Positions 1 to 11,666 of a DNA stretch of 64,000 nt are shown here, piece by piece. Origin of the DNA: Mercenaria mercenaria (taxonomy: Eukaryota > Mollusca > Bivalvia > Venerida > Veneridae); the NCBI RefSeq assembly GCF_021730395.1, contig NC_069373.1, forward strand, positions 44,482,501-44,546,500. The letters run 5' to 3'. The notes below the pieces were generated by a model. The model was not told the origin of the DNA. It was given only the letters and a program-made list of their open reading frames with translations, and made no database searches. A program made the translations under genes and the position numbers. Each line of letters opens with the position of its first letter. Positions within the stretch are counted from its first letter, which is position 1.

Positions 1-293
1 CATAAATTGTATTTCCATTGTAAACGCCATAAAGGATAAATTAAGTACAGAGGAAGCTGTTACAACATAAAATATAGCTTGATGGATACGATGATTAAGA
101 GAAGGACAGAATGTATCCAGTCTGGGGGCATATATTATTAAAACCCATTTTAGGCTTCTGAACGTCACATCACAGTAGTGACTTGACCTTTGTTATTAGG
201 ATTTGGTGAAGAGGATAATCATAAAAGTTTTCTAGTACACCTGTTTATGTCTTTACACCAATAAAGTCGTCTGCGTCTTGCTTCTTAATCCCA

Positions 294-647
294 ATTCTAA
301 CACGACTAGCAAATAACCTACATACATGTAGAGCAAAATCTATCTCGGGTTATTCTGCAATAAACCACTCGCGTGCAATGACGTCATCCGATCCAGGTGC
401 GTAGCGCGGTCGTAAAATGTAGTTACTATTTTTTCTAACATTGCTGATACTAGAATGTCGTGTTAGAATCGAAATAACAAGTTCCCAAGTGTGATTTATC
501 GTAGAATAACCTGAGTTTTTCGTCCTTATGCGAAACAATATATCATTCAGGCCTACGGCCTTCGTGATATATTCTTACGCAGAAGAACTCAAAACACGGG
601 TTATTCTACGATAAACCACGTTTGGGAACTTATTATTTCTTAAATAA
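294..647. repeat. Dispersed repeat R1, copy a (TIR element plus large hairpin)
   Basis: Near-identical to 1204-1559 in the same orientation. The first half (296-468) is bounded by a 12-bp inverted repeat, TTCTAACACGAC / GTCGTGTTAGAA. The second half (about 473-640) is a long imperfect hairpin with arms of about 70 bp and a loop around GGCCTACGGCC. The structure suggests a non-autonomous DNA element pair. No coding capacity is seen. Confidence 0.7.
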
Positions 648-690
648 AACATTAAACGTAACAAAACCCACTTCGTGAACATTCTTAGCA

Positions 691-1131
691 TTTTACTTCT
701 GCCCCAAGGTTATTTTTGAATGAGGTGAGCAAAATTCAAAACAGTCCCACCGGACTCGACCTTAATTTTTCAATGTTGGAGTTAGAATTCTGTCCTTCTA
801 CTTGAGGCAACCTAGAAAAAATTAATTCAGTTTTATTTTGTGTTTTATAATTGTTTACCAATAGTTTGACGTTTCTTTTATCAAAATTTATCGTATAATG
901 AATCCTCTGCAAACGTTTTGGACAGTGGCCATCACTTTGAAATTTATCTCTACTTGAGCTTGAGGAAATATCATTAATCATATAAAATTGATAAAAACGG
1001 CACGATAAAAGTTGTTTAAATTTTGCAAACAAGTCTCTCACTGGATACAGTATATTGCTGTAACATTGTTTTGAACATTTGAAATATTCACCATTAGGCG
1101 TAAAAATTGTTTGTTTCCGGTAACCCGACAT
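691..1131 (-). CDS. Unknown 131-codon ORF inside a duplicated segment
   Basis: An ATG-initiated ORF (736-1131) runs on the minus strand between the two R1 repeats. The segment 691-1100 recurs in inverse orientation at 62474-62903, and by eye the copies look roughly 85% identical. The product has four Cys in its N-terminal half, a Ser-rich stretch (DISSSSSRDKF) and a basic KRLQRIH-type segment. I recognise no family. It could be a fragment of a transposon protein or of a dispersed host exon. The second copy is disrupted by stops and frame changes, so selection on the protein is not shown. Confidence 0.4.
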
Positions 1132-1203
1132 ACCCTAAATTTTTGGCCCGGCCCTAAATGGTCAGTGATGTTAGAAATAAACTTACTGATGCTCTAAAGG
1201 CAA

Positions 1204-1559
1204 AATTCTAACACGACCAGCAAATAACCTATATACATGTAGAGCAAAATCTATCTCGGGTTATTCTGCAATATACCACTCGCGTGCAATGACGTCATCC
1301 GATCCAGGTGCATAGCACGGTCGTAAAATGTAGTTACCACTTTTTTCTAACACTTTTGATACTAGTATGTCGTGTTAGAATCGAAATAATAAGTTCCCTA
1401 GTGTGATTTATCGTAGAATAACCCGAGTTTTTCGTTCTTATGCGAAACAATATATCACTCAGGCCTACGGCCTTCGTGATATATTCTTACGCATAAGAAC
1501 TCAAAACTCGGGTTATTCTACGATAAACCACGTTTGGGAACTTATTATTTCTTAAATAA
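1204..1559. repeat. Dispersed repeat R1, copy b
   Basis: Second direct copy of the 294-647 unit, with the same 12-bp inverted repeat and the same hairpin (about 1385-1555). The two copies frame the unknown ORF segment at 691-1131. Confidence 0.7.
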
Positions 1560-1717
1560 TTTCCGAAAAGTCTAACTTAAAAAAGAATGTTTTCGACCTA
1601 CCTATCCTAATTTTTTGAGCATTTTAATGGAAACAAAGATTTTTTTAGGCCTTAGTATTTGATTTAGCTTAATGCCCTGGTACCTATGGAAGGGCATTAG
1701 AGCCAGCTGTATGCTAT

Positions 1718-1870
1718 TTATAAACTCGAAATGTCGAGTTGCCAACTCGAAATTTCGATTTAATATATCGTAATTTCTAAGTTGTAATTTCGAGTTACTA
1801 AGTCGAAATTTTGGGTTATTAAGTCGAAATTTCGAGTTACGTATCTCGAAATTTCGGATTACTAACTGCA
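1718..1870. repeat. Palindromic CTCGAAATTTCGAG tandem array, part 1
   Basis: About eight degenerate units of 18-20 bp are built on the self-complementary core ACTCGAAATTTCGAGT. The same motif returns at 2450-2645. The minus-strand ORF through 1602-1871 is a by-product of the repeat. Confidence 0.75.
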
Positions 1871-1894
1871 ATAGTTTCCGTTGACCTATAGGCC

Positions 1895-2255
1895 CTGGCC
1901 AAGATTAGGTACCTGGTGTATCCATCAGGTAGCCCTACAGTGTCATATGATTAAGATGACCTGGCAGTGTTTGCTCATAAAAGTATCACTATTTAAACCA
2001 TGTTTAAGTCTGGAAGGTTTTCGACCTAGTTTGAGCCTATATGGCAAGGAAATATAGACCCTACATAAACGTGTAGTAATGAGTCTGACCAAGATTTGGT
2101 ACCTGGATAGATCTAGATTTTGAGGAGAGGTTACAGGTGACCGGGAAGTAGGGAAGTATCAAACTTGTTTCATTATTTTGACCATATCTGAAAGGTATTC
2201 AAACTAGTTCGAGCCCCTACCACCTGAACATACTATACATGTAAATGAAATACAG
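1895..2255. repeat. Diverged tandem duplication, unit about 190 bp
   Basis: GACCAAGATTAGGTACCTGG (1898 on) and GACCAAGATTTGGTACCTGG (about 2088 on) open two diverged copies. Both also contain a CTGGAAGGTTTTCGACCTAG-like block. It lies between the two parts of the palindromic array. Confidence 0.5.
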
Positions 2256-2449
2256 TTTGAAACCTCGAGTAGCTCTAGAGGCTATGGTGTTGGTCATTCA
2301 TTGATGTATGGGAGTATATCTTTAAGTCTCTACATGTTGGGTACAATATATGGATGTGTAGATAGATGATACAACTTCGAAGAGTCAAAAGTCGTCCATT
2401 GCATTTTTGGCCTTTGGCAGACGGACACACTTTCGGATAAAAAGTCAGG

Positions 2450-2645
2450 ATACGAAGTCGAAACGTGTTATTTAACTCGAAATTTGAACTTGTTAGCTGG
2501 AAATTTCGAGTTACTAACTTAAATTCGAATTAATTAGCTCGACATTTCGAGATAGTATCTCAACATTTCGAGTTAAATATCTCGAATTTTCGAGTGAGTA
2601 ACCCGAAATTTCGAGTAAGTATCTCGAAATTTCGAGTTAATAAAT
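2450..2645. repeat. Palindromic CTCGAAATTTCGAG tandem array, part 2
   Basis: About nine more units of the same 18-20 bp self-complementary motif seen at 1718-1870. They are better preserved toward the right end, with repeated TATCTCGAAATTTCGAGTTA. Confidence 0.75.
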
Positions 2646-3280
2646 AAAACGCACATGGCACAAATGCTCTTTCGTAGGTACCTGTGCTAAGATCCACACA
2701 ACTTTCGCGAACAATTAAATTATTTTTAAATTATAAAATAAAAAACTGAAGGTAATCCATCGACAAATAAAAACGCTATTGTATTTCAAACTCCTACGCA
2801 TCGGCATATATCCAGCGCCGTATTGTAAGCCAGAGAGCCAACCCACAGCGCGTCATGACAACGTGTAAACAATAACTTCTTGTTATAAATTTACGTATCA
2901 TTAATATGTTCGGGAACAATAAACTGACATAAAAATGAAAATATATGATAATTATGTTCGGTTATTTCTAGATATAGCATAAAAACAAACAAAAATATTT
3001 TATGACACATAAAACTAGACTATTGATCGTACGGCTCTCCAGGACGTTATTTCATATATTTATATTATTTTAATACTGTACTGGCAATTTTATGTTCGCC
3101 GGATTGTTTACACAGTTAAATAATTGTGTTTGAAATTAAATTTCAATTCTAGAATTCATTCTACCTCAAAGTCATTAAAGTTCCATGAAATGCGTGGAGT
3201 TGTTATTTTCACGTTGACGTCATTTCCATTTAAATTATCCTTTTTTGGGCCGTAATACGTTTACGCTTTGCCACGGAACG
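2646..3280. other. AT-rich spacer, nothing recognised
   Basis: No ORF, repeat or structural motif stands out. It lies immediately upstream of the putative lectin promoter. Confidence 0.4.
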
Positions 3281-3284
3281 GGCA

Positions 3285-3296
3285 TATATAAAAAGG
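3285..3296 (+). promoter_or_regulatory. Possible TATA box of the lectin gene
   Basis: TATATAAAAAGG follows a short GC-richer stretch and lies about 435 bp before the first ATG of the lectin. It implies a transcript start near 3315-3325 and an unspliced leader of about 400 nt. A short block just after it (about 3305-3345, ending near AGTGACAATAACAGCAG) recurs at 5822-5865 in intron 1. This is inference from the motif only. Confidence 0.3.
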
Positions 3297-3728
3297 TTCC
3301 CTTGTTAAAACATCCCCAAAAAGTGACAATAACAGCAGTTTTATTGAATACAAGACGCTGTCGTTAAAACCATGGAGCGTATAACCTCACATGGAAAAAT
3401 ATAGCATGCATTAAATAAATAATGCTCTTGCTTGCGCCTAAATGTATATCGCGAATGATAGCATTTCCTGAAGCAGTCTAGAATATTGCATAGCAAGTGC
3501 TTCGAGACGAGAGCAATATCGCCGTTGTTGTTATACATATAAGCCTTGTGTAATTTGAATTTTAAGGGTTAGAACTATTCTAATAACGGTAATATTTTGT
3601 GAATTAGTTAACATATTGGTAGTGACAAACTTTGAAAATAGCATTAAACATAAAATAGACAGGATTTACATTTGTAATACACGCATTTATTTGAAGAAAT
3701 TAGCAAAACATCTGTAATTATTTTCAAA

Positions 3729-4023
3729 ATGTTACAGATTTGTGTTTTGCGCGAATATTTGATGGTCGTATTTGTTTCGTCTATAATGGCAAAGTCACAT
3801 AAATATTCCGTGGTCCAGTCGTCAAGTGTTAGGTACGCTAATGTCACTAAATCTTACCCAAACACTAACAAGCTACCATGTCTCGCATTATGCGATTTAA
3901 TGGATGGGTGTTCGTCTGTCAACCATAACTCGGATACGCACGAGTGTGAGCTTACCAGTCATGTTCCAAGTATTCTGGCTCCTGAGCCAGCAACGGCTTC
4001 AAACTGGAGGGTATATTACAATG
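3729..4023 (+). CDS. Lectin exon 1: signal peptide and PAN/apple segment
   Basis: Starts at an ATG and ends at a GTTAGT donor after one base of a codon (phase 1). Without splicing it reads into TAG two codons later. It carries the signal-like stretch and the Cys pairs of a PAN/apple fold. Confidence 0.8.
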
Positions 4024-7000
4024 GTTAGTACATTTTCTTATCCGTCCTATTTCCATGAAAATCAAATAACTAAATGGAAGGGTGTCATAAAGTTGGCTTT
4101 ATACTGACTGTGACGAAAGTAATGTTTTGTCTGGCTTCTTGCCTTACTTACTACACGCATCAGATACGTTAATGATTAAGCATAATTGAAAGATTTTGTT
4201 GATATCTAAATATATTATATTTAAGTATATATTTCAATTCATTCATGTATCGGAATCATCACTGAATCAATATTGACATTGGTAAGGGAAAAAAATCTAA
4301 ATTTAAGTTAACGTTGCACTGGTTTCAAAATATTAGTCGTATTTTTTATGCAAGAAAAATTTGTCAGAGTATATTATTTTTGGAAAGAAGCTGTGGCGTA
4401 TGACCGTTTTTGGAACAGCAACAGCTTGATAAATTAAAATCAAAACAAAGCATAATTATTGGATAAGGCGATTAAAATCTGCAAACATTTTTTTTAAATG
4501 ACGTTTAAGATCATAATAAGGGCTTAGCAAATATAATTTAAGACGCATTAGCAAATTTTATCATTTTCTTGCTGCAGAATATTATGAAATTAGATACTTT
4601 TTATCAGGAGAAGCATAAAAGTATATTCTCACTAATAAGCTAATTATAAGAACAAAAAAATAGAATACCACATCCGAATAGGAATTATACATGATCTTTT
4701 GAATCAGAACACACACACATATCGAATTCTTACTAATTATTCATAGTCTGTATGTCGACCAAAAAACCCAAAGCTGGAGTATGCACAAAATATTTTTACA
4801 TGAAAAGGTTCTAAAACATGTACCTTCATAGAAACCGGATGATGCAATATTTTGTCATCATTGAACATTTTGAATTATCAAAATGGCCGCCAAAAATGCA
4901 AAGATGACATATCTCCTAAATTACAGGAGATAAGAACAGGATTGCGATGTCAATATAACATTTATTGCTAGAGGTAACAAGATAAAATTCAAATGTAAAA
5001 TTTAGAGAAGAAATTCGGTTTAAAAATCCGAAATGGCGGTCCAAATGGCCGCCAAAAACAAAAATCCCTATATACTGCATTACACACTCTGAATGTGCGG
5101 GACTTTCTGACGGTATATGGGTACTTCTTATAATTAGAAATGTTTTCAACTCTTTAGATATTTCTCCAGTAATTTTATGACAAAAAAAGTGGTTAAATGG
5201 CAAGGAAAGCCTGAAAATAAGTTAAATTTAATATGAAAGCCATCCTCGAGCCTTTCATACCTCTGAAAGAATTTTTAAAATCGGAATACTATTGAAAAAG
5301 ATATATATTTGAAATAAAGAAAATGACTGATCATGGAGGCAGCCATTTTAGTGTTTATGACGTCATTTATACACTGTTCAATTCTTTATCTAGCAAAAAC
5401 TCTTTTACATAGACTAATTAAACATGTTTCTTGGGTGTAAGATGTAAAACACTGTAATCCTTTTTACTATAGCTTGAAAAAGTAGAGAAATCATTTTACA
5501 GAAATAAGTACATACAGTTCAAAATAATTATGTTCAAATATGTTTCAAGAAATTTAAGAAATCCGCCATTTTGTTTTTGTTGCCATGGAAACAAAATGAC
5601 AGCCATTTTGATGAAATATTTAAATGCTGAAAACTTTCTCATTTTTAACCCGATTTTGAATTTTTTTCCACTTCTTTAAATGAAATAAGAAACCCTAGCA
5701 GACGGAATAAACAGAAGAACAACATTGCCTTTCTCTTTAAGATGGATATTCTTATTCAAAAGCATATGACTTTGAACATAAAATGCAAATAAGAAGTTGG
5801 TATGAATTGCTATCAATTTTCTGTCCTGTCAAAACACCCCAAAAGTGACAGTAACAGCAGATTTATGCTAGAATATATTTTTTTAAAAGTACGCTCAAAG
5901 TTATTGCTACGCTACGTGCGTACGCAATAGTAAAGAAAACACATATGTCAGTTCTGTACAAACATATTTTATATTGTTGTTTATACATGTAATAAATAAT
6001 ACATACACCCGTAGTATCTTATACGTACGCACTTAGCAATACACAAACATCGATGTTATTTTCAGATAGTTTCATTTTTCTTCAAATGTGATCCGACATT
6101 AACACTTTGTTAAGTGATACTATAAGGACTTCAGAAAGGTGTAAATAGGCCTTCCTGGCCAAATGGTTAAAGTGGTGGCTATGATCACTTTCCACTTACC
6201 ATCGTGTGTTCGTACCCCGAATTACACAATTCTTTCATATGAGGAAGCCGTTACGAAATGGTTCCGCCGAGATTCCCGTCCATGACGTAAACAATTAACA
6301 AGGACACCTTGAAATTCCCTCCACAACTAAAAGCTTGAAAATCGCCGCATGGCCTGAAATGTATCGACTGACTTTAACCCAACACTCTAATATCAAAAGA
6401 GATTTCAGATATTATTTTTAAGGGTCTTTTGTGATTCATAACCGCGCTAATGGCTTTGTCTTTACAGATCGTTTCATTCATGGTGTTGACGCATGGCAAG
6501 CTTCAACGTACTATTTCCTCTCGTCAAACCTCGCTATTGATGGTAACTACAAAAATTATATTGAGGAAGATATCTCTGGGCACTGTGCCCATACCAACGG
6601 GGGAAGCTCCTCCTGGACTATGGAATTGGAGCGCGTTGCAGATGTGTCTTACGTCAGAATATACTTCAGGAATCAAATGGCAAATAGTACGTAACAATTT
6701 GAGTGAATATGCGTGCGTGCGTGTGTGCGTGCATGTGTGTGTATTAATCAAATAATATAGGCTTGTCTTTAGCAGTGTTATATGTTTTGTTGCATGTCAT
6801 CTATATGCTATATAAATATTTATATCGCTTTTGATCTGACTTATTGTATCTTCTCACATAAGCGTTACGATAAAGTATCGGTTTTGGTACTTGCATATAC
6901 TCATGTATGCTTATACACGAAATACTGAATGCTCTGCAAGTTTTGACATGTTTTTTCAGGTTTCTATAAACTATTCTATCTCTTTTTATATGTCCAGAAT

Positions 7001-8488
7001 GATGCAACGTGTAATGGTACAAGTCGTCCGTCTGTCCGTCCGTTTGTTAGCAATTAATTTTCCGCTAAAAAACAGATATTCATAAAACATAGATCACCTT
7101 GGTGAGGATGTCACCTAATTAGTACAGATCATCAAAGCTACTGAAGCATATAAGGTGTCCTTGATGTGACATACTGACTAATGCCATTCGGTCATCAATG
7201 CCATAATTAAGCTAGTACGCGCTCGGACTAACATATCACGTAGACGAGCTGTATTGTAAAACAAAAATAAACATATCACACGAAATCTAAAATTTTAAAT
7301 GAAATCTATAGGAATATCTTTTTGAACTTTGATGGATATTACCTTTTAAAATGATGTTCATATTGAAATAAATATCAAAATTCGTAAGATCTGGATCCAA
7401 CCAAGGACTTAAATTACAACTAGAACTTATTTACTTAAGGAAAATACCTTGATATCTCTCATCTTATATACCCTGGATAACAGTTATATTCTTAATATAA
7501 TCGAAAATGTACCGTGCCAGAAATCAGTAACCTTCAACTAATAGAATATTTAAAATAAACTTGAATTCCGCAAAAATATAGATCATTGTCTGACATCAGA
7601 TAAAGCATGCGAGTGTAGAACACCCCTCCCCGCTACCCTCCCCAGCTCTGTTAAAATTGACCGCCGCGGTCACTCCATCCCCTTTATATTGTTAAATAAA
7701 AGAAAAATTGAAATTTAAAGAATCAACAGAAAAAAACCCAAAAGAATCTTAGAAAGATAATTATCAATTTGAATACGGAATGAATTGATCCCCATTTGGG
7801 TATAACTGGATACAAAATCAAAGGAGGGATTGTGATCGCATGTTGGACTTTATAAGAGTGTGGGTGGGGGTGAAGGCGGAGAGAAGCATCAGTTCGATTA
7901 AATCTGTAACCTTTTACTTCCGTTGCCAAGGATTGCGCTAAGTGTACATTGATCTACACATTGGACAAAATAGTTATTCCAGACTTTGTTTTATTATGTA
8001 TGTTCACGAGATATAGTGAAATTTGCAAAACCCCTCACAACCTTTAGTACTGGCATATTAAGCAAAAATTTATTTAAAGAAGGCAATCTCTGATGACGAC
8101 GAACTATAACAACACTGTGTCTTAATACTGGAGATTGTTCAGCAGCCACACGGCACTTAAAGATTGCTGTTGTGATAGTTCATAATCTCTAACACGGTCC
8201 TTTGGAAGCATTGAGAGAAAAGAAAGCAATTATAGTAAACTGGTTTGTTTGTTCTCATATTTGTACAATTTAGATTTCAGAAACACCAATATTCGTTTGC
8301 TGATATCTGAAACAAAAGAGGATTCCGACAACAACATCGGTACAGACTGTGCTAACTACGTCGGACCTCCGGAATCGCCTGCTCTACCAGTAAAAGTCAC
8401 GTGCACTCAACCTGTAACAGGAAAATTCCTGAAGCTCATACGTGCAGGAACACTGACCCTTTGCGAAGTTGAGGTTTATTCTGTTTAG
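3729..8488 (+). CDS. Secreted PAN/apple + F-type lectin (fucolectin-like) gene, three exons
   Basis: Proposed exons are 3729-4023, 6468-6686 and 8274-8488 (stop TAG at 8486-8488). The first junction splits GAT (G|AT). The second splits an Asn codon, and both phases fit. The N-terminus has a hydrophobic signal-like stretch (YLMVVFVSSIMA, about residues 11-22). Exon 1 then gives a PAN/apple-type segment with LPCLALC, a CSSV strand, a CEL strand and a closing WRVYYNG. Exons 2 and 3 together give one F-type lectin domain: NLAIDG, a CAHT turn, SWTMELERV, VRIYF, then CTQPVTGKFL and a final CEVEVYSV. F-type lectins bind fucosylated glycans and serve in innate recognition. The canonical HX26RXDX4R/K sugar motif looks degenerate here, so ligand binding is uncertain. 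An alternative second junction (donor at 6691, acceptor after 8280) is also in frame. Confidence 0.85.
4024..6467 (+). other. Lectin intron 1, with ATGGCGGCC-type repeat and a SINE
   Basis: A 2.4-kb intron. Between about 4740 and 5720 the motif AAAATGGCCGCC, or its complement GGCGGTCC / GCCATTTT, recurs at irregular spacing. This is typical of a dispersed marine-invertebrate repeat. A tRNA-like SINE occupies about 6148-6385, close to the acceptor. Confidence 0.5.
6148..6385 (+). mobile_element. tRNA-derived SINE in lectin intron 1
   Basis: The head resembles a Pol III promoter. An A-box-like TGGCCAAATGGTTAAAGTGG is followed about 40 bp later by a B-box-like GTGTTCGTACCCC. A unique body follows, ending near GACTTTAACCCAA. 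The sequence has decayed, and the right end is approximate. Confidence 0.5.
6468..6686 (+). CDS. Lectin exon 2: first half of F-type lectin domain
   Basis: Acceptor TTTACAG ends at 6467. The donor is the first GTACGT, at 6687. The exon encodes the N-terminal strands of the F-type domain through VRIYFRNQ. The expected Arg-x-Asp after the last strand reads Arg-Asn-Gln. Confidence 0.8.
6706..6742. repeat. (GT/GC) microsatellite
   Basis: A short GTGCGTGCGTGTGTGCGTG-like run lies in lectin intron 2. Confidence 0.6.
8274..8488 (+). CDS. Lectin exon 3: second half of F-type domain, with stop
   Basis: Acceptor ATTTAG ends at 8273. The exon encodes the C-terminal strands and ends in codons for EVEVYSV and TAG. 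The last 24 coding bases are themselves the first unit of the tandem array that follows. Confidence 0.8.
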
Positions 8489-10545
8489 TATGTTATCATT
8501 ATACTACTGAAATGGAAGTTTGTTCTTATCAGCATGAAATCACTCTACTTAAGTTGATGTTTATTTTGTTTAATTTGTAATTATTATACTACTTAAGTGG
8601 GGGTTTATTCTCTATGTATGTAATCATATTTCAAAAGTTGAGGACTACTCTGTTCAATAAGGAATCATTATACTAATCATTATGCTACAGAAGTGGAGGT
8701 TTATTCTGTTAAATATGATACTATAATACTTAAGATTTATACTGTTAAGTATGATACCACACTACATACGTTAAGGTTTATTCTGTTCAATATGTAATCG
8801 TAACACTACTGAAGTGGAGGTACGTTCAGTTCAGCATATTATCATTACTCTATTATAGTTGAGGTTTATGCTGATAATAATGTTATCATTATACTACTGA
8901 ATTTTGGTATATTCTGTCATGTATGTTATCTTTATACTACTGAAATGGAAATTTATTCTGTTCATTATGTAATAATTAAACTATTGAAGTTGAGGTTAAT
9001 TCCGTTAAGCATGTTATCATAACACTATTGAAGTTGAGGTATTCACTGAAAATTATGTTATCATTACATTACTGAATTTTAGATTTATTCTATCAGGTAG
9101 GTATGTTATCATTATACTACAGAAGCGGGTTTTTTTTTTCTTTTAAGCGTGTAATCATATTTCTAAAATTGAGGTTTATTCTGTTAAGAATGATACTGTA
9201 CTACTTCAGGTTCATTCTATTCAATATGTAGGTTATACTTCTGAAGTTGAGGATGACTTCTATTCAGTAAAGCATATTTTCATTCATACTGAAGTTTAAG
9301 TTTTTTCTGTTAGGTAATTTATCATTATACTACCCGCAGTGTAAATGTTATTCTTTAGTATGTAGTGAATTTATTCTGTTAAGTGTGTTATCAGTATGCT
9401 GACTTTATTCTGTTAAGTGTGTAATTATGTCATTATGTGTCATTGTGCTACTGAACCCGCCTCGGTAGTCTAGAGGTAGAGCGCCTTTCGAGTGCGGGAG
9501 GTAGTGGGTTCTATCCATGACCGTGTCATACCAAAGACGTTAGAAATGGTACTAGCAGCTTCCTCAGTTGGCGCTCAGCATTAAGAGGATAGTACTAGGA
9601 CTGGTCAGCCCGGTGTCAGTATAATGTGACTGGGTGGGGTATCATGTCACGTGTCTACGGCGTGATATTCCAGTGAGGCAGCACTATAACGTTGGGCATT
9701 GTGCTCACTGCAATAAGTAGACACCGTCGTTTATATGACCGAAAAATTGTTGAAAAAGACGTTAAACTCGAGTTATCAGTTCACTTTATTCTTATAAGTG
9801 TATTATCGCTTCACATCTGAAGCTGTCTTTATTCTCTTAAGTGTTATGATTTCACTCTTGAAGCTTACTTTATTCTCTGAAGTGTGTTATCATTTGAAGA
9901 TGACTTTATTTTCTTCAGTGTGTTATTGCTATACTACTAAAGAGGACTTTATTTTGTTAAGTGTGTTAATTTCAAGTGTGTTATCACTATACTACTGAAG
10001 CTATTTTTATTCTGTTCTGTGTTATTGTTATACTACTGATTCTGATTTTATTCTCTTCAGCACGTTATCTTAACAATACTGAAGCTGACTTTATTCTGTT
10101 AAGTGTATTTATAATTAGTACACTACTGAAGCTGACTTTATTCTGTTAAGTATCGGAATTAAAGAATTTCTCGCAATTGTTTTGTAAGTAAGAAAACTGT
10201 AAAGTAATTAAAAATACTACTTTTTGTGAAATAATATACAATTACATTTCTCTTCAAAGAAGTAAGATTTGAAAGTTAAGTGTGTTATCTGTACACAACT
10301 GAGCTGACTTCATTCTGTTAAGTATGTTATCTGTACACAACTGAGCTGACTTTATTCTGTTAAGTATGTTATCTGTACACAACTGAAATTGACTTTATTC
10401 TGTTAAATGTGTTATCTGTACACAACTAAGATTGACTTTAGTCTGTTAAGTGTGGTATCAGTACACTACTAAAACTGATCTTATTCTGTTCAGCGCGTTA
10501 TCTTAATAATACTGAAGTTGACTTTATTCTGTTAAGTATCGGAAT
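8464..10545. repeat. 44-bp tandem array seeded by the lectin stop-codon region
   Basis: The consensus reads roughly GAAGTTGAGGTTTATTCTGT followed by TAAGTATGTTATCATTATACTACT. Unit 1 (8466-8509) contains the lectin's last codons and its TAG. Some 40 degenerate units follow, with a SINE at 9456-9770. In the last third a variant of the type 'GCTGACTTTATTCTGTTAAG' dominates. Confidence 0.85.
9456..9770 (+). mobile_element. tRNA-derived SINE inside the 44-bp array
   Basis: The tRNA-like head starts at CCCGCCTCGGTAGTCTAGAG with an A box (TAGTCTAGAGG) and a B-box-like GGGTTCTATCC. A body follows with GTGATATTCCAGTGAGGCAG, and the 3' tail ends in GACGTTAAACTC. This layout matches bivalve SINEs whose tail is shared with partner LINEs. 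No clear target duplication is visible, because the flanks are themselves repeats. Confidence 0.75.
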
Positions 10546-10655
10546 TACAGAATTTCTCGGAATTGTTTCGAAAGTAAGAAAACTGTAAAGTAATTAAAAT
10601 ACTACTCTTTGTGAAATAAGATACAAGTACATTTCTCTTCAAAGAAGTAAGATTT
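10142..10655. repeat. Duplicated 125-bp block at the end of the 44-bp array
   Basis: The block starting TATCGGAATTAAAGAATTTC (about 10150-10272) returns at about 10527-10655 with few changes. It is separated by more 44-bp-type units, so it is a higher-order duplication of about 385 bp. Confidence 0.65.
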
Positions 10656-10977
10656 AAAAGTATGGTAAGTAAAATATATTTAGTATTTCTGAGAGGTGCA
10701 AGGCTCTGGGTGATGAAGAATATTGAATTTTGTGTTTTTAAAAGATCTAGCAGTAGAGATAATTGACAATAAATTGTTATTTACATAGAAATATTTGAAA
10801 ACGAGAAGCAGTACATTGTTTCATTTGAATGAAAAAATTGATTGATAAAAGAAACAAGTAGTACATGTATTCACTAATGGAATCATTATAGCCTCATCTT
10901 TGATTCATAATACACATATAGATATGTATTATTTGCCCTGAGGAGTAAATAAATGAAACTTGTATGCAAAGGTGGAA

Positions 10978-11150
10978 TGCTCAAATATAGGAAATTAGTC
11001 GCTAGAAATGCGATCATTGTAGTAAAAAAATAGAGGAATTTATTCTTTGAGTCTGAGAGATTTAGTGCTCAAATATAGAGAATTAGTCGCTAGAAATGCT
11101 ATTCAAGTAAAATGAATTTAGGGGATTTTGTTCTTTGAGTCAGTTTGATT
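10978..11150. repeat. Two tandem copies of a roughly 90-bp unit
   Basis: TGCTCAAATATAGGAAATTA (10978) and TGCTCAAATATAGAGAATTA (11071) open two copies. Both share TTAGTCGCTAGAAATGC and TTCTTTGAGTC. Confidence 0.65.
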
Positions 11151-11666
11151 TAGTTACTTGCCTATTAAATGATTGGGGATGGATGTACAAGAATAATAAG
11201 TGTGATAAACTCTGAATATATAAGGCATTTTTTCTTAAAAGCGGGGTGCTTTAAAGTTCATAAGACCTTATTTCTTTTCGGGAAATGTGAAATGATGAGT
11301 AACTATATATAGAAATTGATTTTATGAGCTTTAGTTTTCATGGCAGGGCATATATGAAATTTGAATATAGATTCTAGTTAGGTATAATATTCCGAATAGT
11401 TATCAGAGGTTTGCAGAGATTCTGAAAAGTCCTAACAAATTAAAGGCGATACAACAATTAACAGTAGATGATGTATGCTTACGCATGTTTTAAGCCATCA
11501 GAATAAAAATGGTGAAGAAAATTAAATGAAAGCTTATATGAATACAACACGGATTGATAACATTGAACCAGGAAGTACAAACGTCATTAAAACGTTAAAC
11601 GAAATATTTTATGATTAATTTCTTGGATAAAAATATAATGCTGGATTGTGTTCATATCTTTAAAGG

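Noticed and set aside
294-1559. R1 direct repeats as long terminal repeats of a retroelement
   Set aside because: Their ends are not TG...CA, each has internal inverted repeats of DNA-element type, and no pol-like coding lies between them.
3341-3538. Minus-strand 65-codon ORF over the lectin promoter and leader
   Set aside because: No domain, antisense to the lectin leader, and expected by chance at this length.
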